From Gyrodactylus bullatarudis (Eukaryota; Platyhelminthes; Monogenea; Gyrodactylidea; Gyrodactylidae), in contig SSNU01000107.1 of NCBI GenBank assembly GCA_012064415.1, forward strand, positions 117,373-181,372: 64,000 nucleotides of DNA. The letters are read 5' to 3'. Made by a program: the position numbers and the translations under genes. This document shows positions 23,998 through 35,430 of the stretch, piece after piece. The notes below the pieces were generated by a model that worked only from the letters and a program-made list of their open reading frames with translations, was not told where the DNA came from and ran no database searches. Numbering within the stretch: position 1 is the stretch's first letter; each line of letters starts with the position of its first letter.

Positions 23998-25138
23998 TAT
24001 TCACAGAAATATATCTAATTTATAAGTTAGTAAAGAAACAATTCATACATGTATAATATAAAATTTATAATCTATACATGGACGCTGTTTTGTCTTTATT
24101 AAACCTCTTGTTTTTCAATTTCATTAAAATTTCCATTAGTACGGATTTCTAAAGACTCATTAATCATTTCCTCCAATATGATACGTTGATCGGAATAAAA
24201 TTGTCTTATATTTTTTTGTCAATTTTTACTATAAAGTATTGTCATATAGTTTATATAAAGTAAAAACTATATACTACACTAGGGATATAGAGATTTTTCA
24301 AGTTTTAACTCAAGCCAAAATTACCACCAAGCAAACTATGAACCAGGAACTTTTCTTACATTTGCTGAATGACCTCATTAAAATTGACAACCAAACCTAT
24401 TCACTGACTAGTGGTCAGTTTGAATTTTGAACGATTAATTTCATTGTACTAATCTGACGAGACTCGGTGGAAAATAAGCTGTATCACTTTTGACTTTCAA
24501 TTCTTCTTTTGAAAATTGTTAAAGAAGCTCCGGCCTACTTTGCAAATAAGTAAACTGAATACACTTTCATTAGGGTATAATTCATCATACGTATTGGATA
24601 GAAAAAAAAATTTATCTATCAAAATAGAAAAATTGTCAAAAAATTTCGAACTATTTACTATCAAATAATGTAAAAGGAAGTCTATATCCATTAAATCTCA
24701 TAAATTCATCAATTCTTTTATCTTATTAAAAATTTCCTCAAAATGAAGCTATATAAATCAAAGGAATTATCATTTGGAAAGAGTAATTTTAAATGCATTG
24801 TTTTTTTTCTAATGTGATAGATTCATCCATGAAAAAAAGGATTAAAGTTGATTAGAATGTAATTGCAAAATCGATTTCGTTATTAATCCTAAAAATTCAA
24901 TCAAGGTTTTTCCATGCATGCAATTCTTGATTAAACATCAGATATTTCCTGTCAGTTACAAGAGTTCGACTGTCCAATTGTATTTTTGCCTGTCATCAAA
25001 ATCCAGGTCAATCATTATCCAAAGCTTCTTCGAAAATTGTTTTTTGACATCAGATTAGGGTGAATCTATCAAAAATACGTGGCAAAGTATGCTTATATTT
25101 TATTATCTATTCAATTAATTATTGTGATTTCCCAGAGT
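23998..25138. other. gene-free stretch
   Basis: A plus-strand open stretch at about 24239-24430 resembles no known protein and starts without a convincing ATG context. Nothing else is recognised. Confidence 0.3.
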
Positions 25139-26060
25139 TTCCTCGTGTTTTGCAGATATAGTTAATTAACTGATTTCACAGAGATGATTATATTTGGAAA
25201 GTCAAGAATAATATACTATTTTTTGAATTCCATATTGTGAGGACCCAAAAAAATATTGGGAAAATATCAATCTAAGCTATTTTTGATATTGAAATTTAAT
25301 AAACCAATTATCAACACCAAATTTTCGATGGAATTTCATCATGAAAATTTTGAAAAAAATCAATTCCCCTACATCATTTTCTCTACTTGAAAATCGATGA
25401 AAGTTTGTTGATTCAAGATCGCTGAAAAATGAAGAATTTATCAAAAGACCATAATTGGCATAATTTAACTAAAAATTGAATGAATAAGAAAGGATGCCGA
25501 GAAAATTTTGAGGAATAAGCGCTTTATTTCAGGCATACTCTTCAGCCTCTTACATGCCAAATATATAGTAAAACACAAAGAAAAATATAAATAAATCTGA
25601 TTGGCTCTCATAATGATCAGGGTTGGAGGGCATTTGCATTGTCTGTCGAGTGGCTGAAGAGTATGCCTGAAATAAAGCGCTTATTCCTCAAAATTTTCTC
25701 GGCATCCTTTCTTATTCATTCAATTTTTAGTTAAATTATGCCAATTATGGTCTTTTGATAAATTCTTCATTTTTCAGCGATCTTGAATCAACAAACTTTC
25801 ATCGATTTTCAAGTAGAGAAAATGATGTAGGGGAATTGATTTTTTTCAAAATTTTCATGATGAAATTCCATCGAAAATTTGGTGTTGATAATTGGTTTAT
25901 TAAATTTCAATATCAAAAATAGCTTAGATTGATATTTTCCCAATATTTTTTTGGGTCCTCACAATATGGAATTCAAAAAATAGTATATTATTCTTGACTT
26001 TCCAAATATAATCATCTCTGTGAAATCAGTTAATTAACTATATCTGCAAAACACGAGGAA
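25139..26060. mobile_element. foldback element with ~409-bp near-perfect arms
   Basis: 25139-25547 is repeated in reverse complement at 25652-26060, with a 104-bp spacer. Every block I compared matched exactly, including CGCTTTATTTCAGGCATACT against AGTATGCCTGAAATAAAGCG. There is no open frame. A transcript would fold into a hairpin over 400 bp long. The outer ends lack an obvious target duplication. A diverged relative lies at 7285-7480. Confidence 0.9.
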
Positions 26061-27624
26061 TGCTCTCACCGTTTGCACAACTGACTGATGATATTAAAAG
26101 TCATTCTCATAAACTAAAAATTGGTTTTTTCAAAATTTTTTTCTCCATTTCTCATGATCTGATTTCTTGTCTGATTGTGGTTTAAAAATCCACTCTCTCA
26201 ATTTGATATTAGCAAAAAAATCTTGGTCAAATTCGATGAAAAAATGAGAATTTTGTGAAAATCATTAATATCTATCTTCGTATTAACTAGCTTTATTAAA
26301 AAGTATCAAGATATGAAAATATAACTTTCATGCGACTATTGGTTGTTTCTTGAATGATCAAATAGCCCATTAGATTTCTTTGTTTCAGTGTGATCCTGAA
26401 GAAAACTTAATATTCGTTAGACTTGCATGAAATTTTGTAAATCTAATGAATCCACCTGTTTAAATAATCTTTGATCTTCAAATTTATTTATTTAAATGAC
26501 TTTTTATCTCTTGGATTTTTGAATATAAAAGATTTTTAAGGAAAATATTAATTTAGAGAACGTTCGAAATTTTCTGAAATTTTTAAAAATTAAATATATT
26601 GAATGATTTCGAAATGGCTCAAAGAATATTTAAATAAAATTACATGCGGTTTTACTAGTTTTACGAAATTTCATCCAGTAGTCCTTCATTTTGAAATTAA
26701 TCGAAATTTTCAGCCCAAATTCCAAAAATGAGAACTTAAAATTGAATAATGTTCATATTCTAGTAAAGAATATTTTTTGTTTATATGACAAAAGTAGATA
26801 TCATAATCTGGTTTATGAAAGATCTTTAAAAAGTTGGAGTTCTTATAAAAATGCTAAATTCCCATGTGATTTTTGGATTATTATTTTCTGTCTACTCTCT
26901 CTATCTCTGTCTACTGTTGATCCTAGATGACAGTAGTTGGACATCAGGAAATTTTCTCGAATACCATATAAGTAGCCAAATTGTTCCAGATTGATTCTCT
27001 CTGATTATTTATTTCAGTATACTACAGTCGGTTGCGATACCCATTGGCCTCTCCAGCCAGAAGTAACAAGCTAAGTGAATACATGAATATCATTTCAGAT
27101 TACATAAAAAGAGTATTATAATATAATTATAATCTAGATCTGTATTAGAGAACAGGAAATCCATTAAATATTATTTTAAAGTAAATATTCAATCAAAACT
27201 AATATTTTGCAATCCATACGGAGAATTTACAAAAAATAAGTAATCATAAATCAATAAATAATCAAATGATTGGTTTTTAGGATTAGTAATTCTTCCATGA
27301 TTGCTATGTTCGATAATGGATATCCCTACAAAAAGTTCCCACCATACCCATAGTACGAAAAAAAACTCTTATACATTAATATGTGTGTTTTGTTTTTATT
27401 TGAATGCATTCGTCCTCTGTCCATGAAACTCAGATTATTTTATAGAGAAATTTAAAACTCTTATCTTCACATCATCATATTTAAAAGATTATTCTATTTA
27501 CTCTTTAGGTGCCGAGACTTTCACAATTTTCCAAAAAACTTGGCAGAAAATATCACTAATTTAAATACTCAGTGTGGACACCAATTTTAATTTTAATTTA
27601 TCAGAAATCTGCCTAACTAAACCT
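26061..27624. other. gene-free stretch
   Basis: Fragments near 26100-26300 (AAACTAAAAATTGG, TTTTTTCTCCATTTCTCATGAT) recur at about 28530-28640, so both are parts of a dispersed repeat. No supported gene is seen. Confidence 0.35.
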
Positions 27625-28660
27625 AATTGACATGAAGATAAGAATTCACTATTCATACAAAAAACTCGACATTTTTCTCGGGATTCACAGAAAAAAATTA
27701 AAAAATTGATATTCAAAATAAATTCAATCTCACCAAAATAAGGACAATTTTTGGATTTCGAAAATGCACCAAATTTCCACTTTTTCAAATTTTGAACCCT
27801 TCGTCTAATCCCAAATATCAGTACTTAACTGCTTCGAATCATCAAAATCGATGCAAATTTTGGGTTCAAAATTTGAAAAAGTGGAAATTTGGTGCATTTT
27901 CGAAATCCAAAAATTGGCCTTATTTTGGTGAGATTGAATTTTTTTGTTAGACAATGTATTTATTGATATAAAAAAATAAATATAAAAACTCTTTGAATAT
28001 ATCCTTGTGAATGACAAAATATGAAATAATGAATCTGGTTTATTTGGCAATGTACAATTAAAATTGAAAAATAAAAACTTGTAAATCTGTAAGAAATTCA
28101 TTAATCATCTGGTTTATGAAGATAAGAATAGAGAAGGGAAATGGAATAGTCTAATTTGGATCTAATGTGAGACATTACTAATTTTAGATTAGTAAGGCTC
28201 TCACAGTCAGCTAAATCGAATTTTGTGTAAATGGAGTTAAAAGCAGACAATAAAAAATTAGAGTTAAATTTATCATTACGGAGATAATAGCTACTTTGAG
28301 CTGGGAATAAGTTTCCGAGAATTTTTTCACTAAGAATGTATATCTGCGAACCCATAGTGGTTGAAGCCCTGAGACAGAGATAAGTGCATTATAAGAGTCA
28401 AGGCGAGGGTAAATAGAATGTAAGAATCTATATTGTATCCTTTCTATATCCAAACATTGAGAGTTACTAATTTTAGGTAAAATGAGAATTTGGCGCTACT
28501 TCAAGATAATCATATTTGGCATAATTTAACTAAAAATTGGTTTTTTCAAAATTTTTTTTCTCCATTCCTCATGATTCCAAAAAAATCTTGATCAAATTTG
28601 ATTTTTTGACGATAAAGCTTAGATTCTCAACTCCATATCAATTAGCTTTATTTAAATTAT
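27625..28660. repeat. foldback element, family A, interrupted by a LINE fragment
   Basis: CCTAATTGACATGAAGATAAGAATTCACT (27622-27650) is a family terminus. TTGGATTTCGAAAATGCACC and the following block up to TTTGAACCC (about 27751-27799) return in reverse complement at 27860-27915. The right arm stops at about 27943 where LINE-derived sequence begins. A further family fragment (AAGCTTAGATTCTCAACTCCATATCAATTAGC) closes the region at about 28616-28650. Confidence 0.6.
27938..28456 (-). pseudogene. 5'-truncated LINE fragment, end of reverse transcriptase ORF
   Basis: The minus-strand frame from about 28453 reads DIERIQYRFLHSIYPRLDSYNALISVSGLQPLWVRR, the region just after the reverse transcriptase of Jockey/RTE-like LINEs (IQRRF...GLxxLxxRR). 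A frameshift near 28335 moves the tail into another frame, which continues with SEKILGNLFPAQSSYYLRNDKF to a stop at 28101. The 3' end carries a run of A on the minus strand (T-run at 27937-27944). The fragment has a 5' truncation and a poly-A-like end, and it lies inside a foldback arm, so it inserted there later. Confidence 0.7.
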
Positions 28661-31396
28661 AAAATGAGGATAAATAATAATATAAGAATCAATAAATTGA
28701 ATTTATTCAATCTGATCAGTGTTTAGGTTTTTTTCATTTTTGTGCTCTTACAATTTTTGTGTCCAACTCCTAGGTTTGAACTAATAATACTTTTCCGTTA
28801 GTTTAATTAATGATCCATTGGTTTTCATATCCATGGGGTATATTTAGTTTTGATCTCTTGTCTTTAAAGTAGAACAACGGATATATTTTTGGTGCAAACA
28901 TTTTTCTGTACGAAAAAGAAGTGAAATTCCTTATGAAATGCTATGAGAGAATCCTTTACTTAAGGAAGAGGAATTCTCAATCAATAAGTTACATTCTTTG
29001 CATCTTCTTACACAGATTAGAGTGTATATCAAAGGGAAGATTAAATACATTGTAAGTGATTTCCCTGGGAATTTATTTGAGGAAATAAATATTTTTAAGT
29101 ATCTTGTTAAGGAGAAGAATCCAGGATAAATACTTCGAATTCGTAATTTAAAAACAGGTTTACTTTTAAGTTAGTTTATCAGAAAGATTTTTAATTTATA
29201 ATGCTTTCTACCTTTTTATTAAAATGTAGTTTGTTCATAAATCTGTTTTATCGCTAAAACTAATTAAATTAAAAAGCTGTATAGATTTTTTAAATGTTAG
29301 AATTCATAGACTTGGTTACAAGATTCCACTAAAATGCATAGTTGCTAACATGTCACCCGATCGATGAACTAATTGTATCAAAAATTTGTATTATATCCCG
29401 TAAGGCAAACTCATATTGATTAAACAATTTTTTAAATTAAAATTCCCAATAAATAACTATCTCAGTGAATTATAGGAAAAATTGATATTGAGAAATACAC
29501 TTAGTTAATGTTAAGATGGGAAATCGAATTTGATAAAGCTTTTTTGGTAATCTAAATTATGAGGTCTATACTTTCACGATATGAAGAAGAAAGATTTTAA
29601 CCCTTAGCACTTAGTGTACACTTAACTATACAAATTTCAATTTAAACCCTTCATCTCTGGACCTGGAAGGATTAAAGGATGTTGTGGCATATTCTAAATC
29701 TCAAAGCAGCGTCAAATTCCAAATTTTTGAAAATTCAACACTCAATCTCATTTCAATTCATATCAACTATCTCAAATAAAAAGGTAATTTATGATCCAAT
29801 TTATATTTTTAATTAATTATTGACGGCATATTTGCTAAAAATATGAATCTGTTTGTAGATGAACAACAGTGTTTAACGAACATCAAAGAAATTTAAAAAT
29901 TAATAAACTTCAAAGCTAAATTTATATCCTAAAGCTGGTTGATATGAAGAGGAGAATTCAATGGTTTTTACATAAACCAAAAGATTTAATGGAAATTTTG
30001 AGTCAAATGTGGCCAAATGCATTTTTTGAATTTTGAGTTTAAAACTTTTGTTGATTTTTTTGTATAATTGTAAGATCAAAAAAATACTTTTCTCTTATTT
30101 TATCGATAATGGAGCACGATAAAAAAATTTAGGCTAATCTATAGAACATTTGCCCCCCCTCTTGTTTTGCAGTAATTTTTCTGAATGACAAAGAGACTAA
30201 TGTCATCGATAATAAAAAGACCAACACGATTCAAAGTAAACTTGGAGAGAATTAAGAGTGGGCAACTGTTCTCTAATTTAACCAAATTTTAATACTAAAA
30301 AAATCTAAATTAAGTATACTACTTTTATGAGTTAATTCTGAAAAATAAAAAAATTTATGGATTGCGGAATTTCTAAGAGGTGTAAAAATATGAATACAGA
30401 AAAAATATTTTTATTGAAACACGAATATTGACCCCCCAATTGAGTATTATTTATCTCGACCAATCAGAATGCAGCAAGTGATTTCTATACATTTAGATAG
30501 GAAAAAAGTGAATTTTTGTGAAAATGGGAAAATTCACTGTTTTCAGGGGAAAATGAGTGCCAAATCCATCTTCAGCACATTTTAAAACCCCTGATCATCA
30601 TTAGAGAGGAAAAGACAACAAATTGGTGAGTATATACGAGAAAATGTATTTGGTAAAGTTATGTCAATTACAAAAAGTGAGATAGTTCTTGAAGGAAGAA
30701 AGCCCAGGAGAAACTCTTTGAAACTTAGATTGGACACATATAGATATACGATTTGAGAATAAAACCAAAAGCGAATATACATTATGTACTCTCAACAGTA
30801 AAACATTATTTTCTAGCATATTTACTATTGTGCTCTATAATCTCCAAAAAACAAATCCTAAATAGAAGTTTAAATTAAATAATTATAATTTTATGCAATA
30901 GTTATATGTATATTATACATTGTACAATTAAACTTTTTAGCATTAAATCCATTAAAATTTAGCAACCAAGATTTTGCAAGGGCCTATAGATGCCTCTTGT
31001 TCGTTTTTAATGGATCTTTTAAGAATTTTTTAATACATTGAATCAGCGATTATTGATTAATTTTTCATGCAGTTCATTTCGTGATCAGTCCTTACGTGTA
31101 ATAAGTTTATTTTTATGAAGGAAATCTTAATATATCAAAGAAATTGAAAAATACTTTCTCGAGTTACTGGATTTAGTTTTATTCACACTAATAAAACAGT
31201 TTTTTTTGTTCTCTCAACTACATATGAAAATAAAGAAATTATGTGATTAAAAGAAGGATTATATTGTTTAATTGATTAGTTTTATCAAGTTATTAACTTG
31301 AGATATGTTACTGAATCTCTTAACTCTTCTGGAGAGTCTGGTTTGAAGCAGTATAATGAATTATTTATCAATTGAACCAAATTAGTTTAATATATG
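28661..31396. other. gene-free stretch
   Basis: A family A terminus (AGCTGGTTGATATGAAGAGGAGAATTCA) is at 29933. A block at 30132-30190 (AGAACATTTGCCCCCC, CTCTTGTTTTGCAGTAATTT) recurs inverted at about 53905-53965. Nothing codes convincingly. Confidence 0.35.
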
Positions 31397-32004
31397 TTAC
31401 AGTGAATCTGGAAACTAATGTTATTCCTAAGACTCCAGAGCTAGCTAGGGAATCTGGAAACTCGGTTTCTAGAATCCCTACTCAAGTTATTCATTGTTAC
31501 AGGGAATCTAGAAATTCAAGGAAGTCATAAGAATCCCTTGAGAATTTAGAAACTTGAAAATTAGATTGATTCGAAAAAATTTTCAATTATAATTACAGAA
31601 GGTCATGAGAAAAAAAACGAATGAATGAACAAAAATAAAAGTGGGTACTTTTGTTATGATTTCAATTCCTCATGTTGAAAATTCATACCAGAGGAACATG
31701 ATGGTTTCTCTAAAATCGGGACGCCAAATAGGAATAAATGGTCTTCCTGAGTCAACTGATACCAGTCAAAAAAATTCCATTCAACTAGAGAATGTGCCCA
31801 ATGAATAGTCTGCAATCTTCGATTAATGCCAAGGGTATATTCGATGTGATTGAAAAATAAAATGATTTTTTAATAAGTGCAAATGATTTCTTGATTCCCT
31901 GTAACAATGAATAACTTGAGTAGGGATTCTAGAAACCGAGTTTCCAGATTCCCTAGCTAACTAGAGAGTCTTAAGAATAACATTAGTTTTAAGATTCACT
32001 GTTA
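31397..32004. mobile_element. inverted-repeat element with ~111-bp arms built of repeated GTTACAG motifs
   Basis: 31397-31507 pairs with 31894-32004. Each arm holds three related blocks: GTTACAGTGAATCTGGAAA at the outer end, GGGAATCTGGAAACTCGG in the middle, and GTTACAGGGAATCTAGAAA at the inner end. The arm is therefore itself made of direct repeats. There is no ORF in the 386-bp middle. Confidence 0.75.
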
Positions 32005-32054
32005 CCGTTAATTTTGTAACTCTTAATAGTCTTGATACAATCAGGTAATCTTAA

Positions 32055-32683
32055 CCCTTTCGATACCAGAGGTTGTATATGACCTCTATGTTCAAACTGA
32101 CTTTTTCCAATGATTTTGAAACATTTTTTTATGATTATTTTTTAATAGTATATCTTAGTTTGCTATCATACTATATTTTTGCCAGCCAGGCATAAGAATG
32201 CCATAGATATTTGAACTTTTACCGAAGGAAGTAGAATTCCTTAATTCATGATTCTTTTTGATCGAAATTATTAAAATTATCAATGTTCAGAGATAATAAG
32301 ATTAATTTCTGTAGAAGCTAAATAGTTAATCCAACTATGCATGAAATCAATGAGCAGTTCCATCAATTGTATCGTGAAAATGGAGCAATTTATCAACCCC
32401 ATTTTTACCTTAGATCTTCAATATCTGGGTTATTTTGTAATAAGATCGAATGAAATTTAAAAGATATCCTTTTTGACATTAAATGAGTCTTTGAAACAAT
32501 TAACTTTCAAATAAATCTCTTCATTGGCAAAGTTTCACTCTAAATTACTCACCAGTAGATGGGAATTTCAATATAAATCATAAAATTTTGTCCTAGTAAA
32601 TGTTTTTTATCCTCACATTTTAGGTTATTCTGTGAGAGAGTTAAGCCTGAAACTTTATTCGTTCAGCTATGGTATCGAAAGGG
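32055..32683. mobile_element. piggyBac-type MITE, 629 bp
   Basis: CCCTTTCGATACCA (32055-32068) and its exact reverse complement (32670-32683) lie directly inside TTAA on both sides (32051-32054, 32684-32687). TTAA duplication followed by CCC is the piggyBac signature. Just inside the left end is the palindrome AGAGGT-TGTATAT-GACCTCT. No transposase sequence remains. Confidence 0.75.
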
Positions 32684-32714
32684 TTAAGATTTACTGAATA
32701 ACTTGATAAACTTG

Positions 32715-32783
32715 TTACCAGGTATCAAGATTAACAAGGTATTCAGGTATAAAATAAAAATACCTAATCTTGATACTCGGTAA
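32715..32783. repeat. imperfect hairpin
   Basis: TTACCAGGTATCAAGATTA (32715-32733) pairs with TAATCTTGATACTCGGTAA (32765-32783), 17 of 19 positions. A nested AGGTAT/ATACCT pair lies in the loop. The terminal motif is shared with the inverted repeat at 33043-33568. Confidence 0.6.
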
Positions 32784-33042
32784 TAAGATCGGCTGACAGA
32801 ATTAAATTTTTCGAAAATAATATCATAATACGGGTTCATATAAAGCCTTCCCTTTGTTTATCTCACAATTCGAAAATTCAAAAGGCTTTGTTGAGGCTTA
32901 TAAAAAAACCAATCGTGTTGGGTACGGAATTGAGACATCTTATACAGTGCACTGCGAAACTCATGGATTCCAGAGAATAAGACGTATCAAGAGTTGAAAT
33001 TGAGCCAATAGTATACATTTTTCGTAAGGATTTTAACTGAAT

Positions 33043-33568
33043 AGATTGTTAAATTTGTTAACAGGTTTCAGTAATAACAAGTTATTGATCCTAGTATAAA
33101 TTTTTTCGCATCATCAGTTAATTATACAATCTGGCGTCCAAATGTTCTTTTAAATGTCGCTCGGCGTGTTCAAGATCAGCATGCCAAGAATTTGTCTGCA
33201 AGGCATTCTTGTAGATTTTCTGACCGCTTGCTCAATGCCATCAACTGTTTTGAAGTATATTTTTTCTTGAATCTGTAGAACTTTTTCTCAGCACCTAATT
33301 AATCTTGAGATAACTTGACATCTTTAAAAAAAGACGTGCAAATCGTTTCTGATTAAGGTGCTTTAATAGGAAACCTGATTCATTTTGATCCCAAATTTCA
33401 TAAAAACGATTTTTTTTATCTCTTGAGTTACATCTATTTTTTATTGTGAGGAGTATTTGAAGAACTTCTTTTCTTATAATAAAACCATGTAACTGATAAT
33501 GCGAAGAAATTTATATTATGATCACTAACTTGTTATTTCTGAAACCTAGTAACAAGTTTATCGAACTA
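33043..33568. repeat. inverted-repeat element, ~67-bp arms
   Basis: 33043-33109 (containing AGGTTTCAGTAATAACAAGTTA) is about 84% identical to the reverse complement of 33501-33568. No coding is seen in the 390 bp between. Confidence 0.65.
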
Positions 33569-33641
33569 TTTAAATGTTTAAAAACAGTGTGTAACGGCTA
33601 ATCTATTGATCATTTGACCGTTCTTATTCAAGATGAATAAT

Positions 33642-34172
33642 AAAGCTAGTTGACATGAATATGAGAATTCACTTTTTTTACAAAAAACTCGATATTTTTC
33701 ATCGGAAAGTCAGGAAAAAATTTATTTCTCGAATTCCATAATGAAATAAGCTGTGGAAATTAAAAAAATTTTTCTGAAAAAATTCAATCTGATTAAAATT
33801 AGGCCATTTTTGAATTTCGAAAACGAACAAAATTTCCACTTTTGAGCTCAAAATTTTTATCAATTTCAAAGATTTGAAACAGTTAAATGCAGATATTCGC
33901 GATTAGACAAAGAATTCGAATTGGGCCGTGGAAGAAGAAAGGAGTCTAGTGTTTTCAAGTAAAAGTTAAACTTTTAGACTTTGGATCATTCCTCGAAATT
34001 CAAAAATGGCCTAATTTTAATCAGATTGAATTTTTTCAGAAAAATTTTTTTAATTTCCACAGCTTATTTCATTATGGAATTCGAGAAATAAATTTTTTCC
34101 TGACTTTCCGATGAAAAATATCGAGTTTTTTGTATAAAAAGTGAATTCTCATCTTCAAGTCAATTAGGTTAA
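33642..34172. mobile_element. foldback element, family A, ~180-bp arms
   Basis: The left arm 33642-33820 begins AAAGCTAGTTGACATGAATATGAGAATTCAC, and the right arm 33993-34172 ends GTGAATTCTCATCTTCAAGTCAATTAGGTT. The arms are nearly identical over AATTCCATAATGAAATAAGC and the flanking blocks. This is one of the better-preserved family members. Confidence 0.8.
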
Positions 34173-34565
34173 AAGAGTAATAGAGAGAGCAAAAGTTCTA
34201 CAATTTAATCAGAAAATCTGTGATTTATTTTAAATACTAAAATAACTTTTGGGAGAAATTTTATTGGAAATGAATTTCTCTGTTCCCAAACAATTGAAAA
34301 AAAATTCTCAAACAATCATAAGAATAACACGAAGAATTAAATGAATCGATAAATGTTATCATAAACAACTTTATTATTAAGAGCTGGCTAGACTAGCAGC
34401 GCTAGTGGCAAGAGAGAACGCTTTTAATTTTCTTCGATTTTTTCCAAACTAACGATTTATGAAACATTATAATGCAACCTTTATTAGACTTGGACGAAAT
34501 TTTTCTAAATTACTTAAATCACCGATCGATAAAAATAATTTTTACGGTAATATTTTTGAACTTCA
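34173..34565. other. spacer between inverted-repeat elements
   Basis: AT-rich. GCTAGTGGCAAGAGAG at 34399 also occurs at about 20623 next to the hammerhead candidate, which suggests a shared dispersed repeat. No gene is seen. Confidence 0.35.
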
Positions 34566-35205
34566 TCAAGAATTTTATTTTTATTGGCTTCTTAATTCAT
34601 AAGGAAGGTTAGTGATAAACTTTATATTTCGCCTAGTCTCTTCAGACTCGAGCCCTGTAAGGATACTACAGGTTTACTCAAAATTTCATGCTGAATTTAA
34701 TGGTACTAAATTTAAGTCTGACTGACTGCTGCTTTATCTCTTTTTGTTACAGCCTCTTCCTGATATAATATAGAAAAAATTCGAAGTGGAAATTAATCAG
34801 AATAAAATATTGAGACCATCTACTAAATTTCATCAACCTATCGTAAAATTTGAGATTATGGTAGCAAAATATATTTGGAACCTTTGGAAATTTGTAGGAG
34901 GAATGTTGCTCGATTCTGATTGCCCGACAAATACTCAATTTCTATTGGTCTATTGTTCATGAGATTTGGGGTAGAAATGGTATATAACTAACGTCTACTT
35001 GCACATTACACAAACACAACTCTCGTCACTTTTACCTGTATTATTAATGGAAGGGCTCAAATTAATGCATTGTTATATAAATGTTACAGGGGTAAAGTCT
35101 GAAGAGACTCGGCGAAATATAACGTTTATCACTAAAATATACGTCTGTTTTTTAACCTTCCTCATGAGTTCAGAAACCAATAAAAATGATAAAATTAATC
35201 TTCAA
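34566..35205. repeat. inverted-repeat element, ~100-bp arms
   Basis: AGTGATAAACTTTATATTTCGCC, GAGTCTCTTCAGACT and CCCTGTAA in 34611-34663 are matched in reverse order and strand by 35083-35135. The outer blocks TTTTTATTGGCTTCTTAATTCAT and AGGAAGGTTA (34578-34612) match the reverse complement of about 35155-35190. Confidence 0.65.
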
Positions 35206-35430
35206 AATTTTTAACATCATCACACCGAATTTCGCTCCAGAAAATCTTTTCATAATTATAATATTTTAATTTCATGGTTTTAGCTTAAATTATTTCTTCC
35301 GACAAAGTTGCAAAATTGACTTAAATTCTATAATGAAATTGTTTCAAAATTTTCATAATACAGAAGCATAAAAAGATTTTCTGGAGGGAAATTTGGTGTG
35401 GTGATGTTAAACATTTTCAAGATTAATTTC
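35187..35430. repeat. short inverted repeat, ~60-bp arms
   Basis: TTAATCTTCAAAATTTTTAACATCATCACACC and CTCCAGAAAATCTTTT (about 35194-35252) pair with AAAAGATTTTCTGGAGG...GGTGTGGTGATGTT and the block after it (about 35369-35428). It partly overlaps the right arm of the preceding element. Confidence 0.7.

Noticed and set aside
30582..30782. Hydrophobic minus-strand open frame
   Set aside because: AT-rich frames often look membrane-like. No start context, splice partner or family was found.
34999..35214. Open frame MHITQTQLSSLL...
   Set aside because: It lies inside an inverted-repeat element and overlaps its right arm, with no protein similarity.
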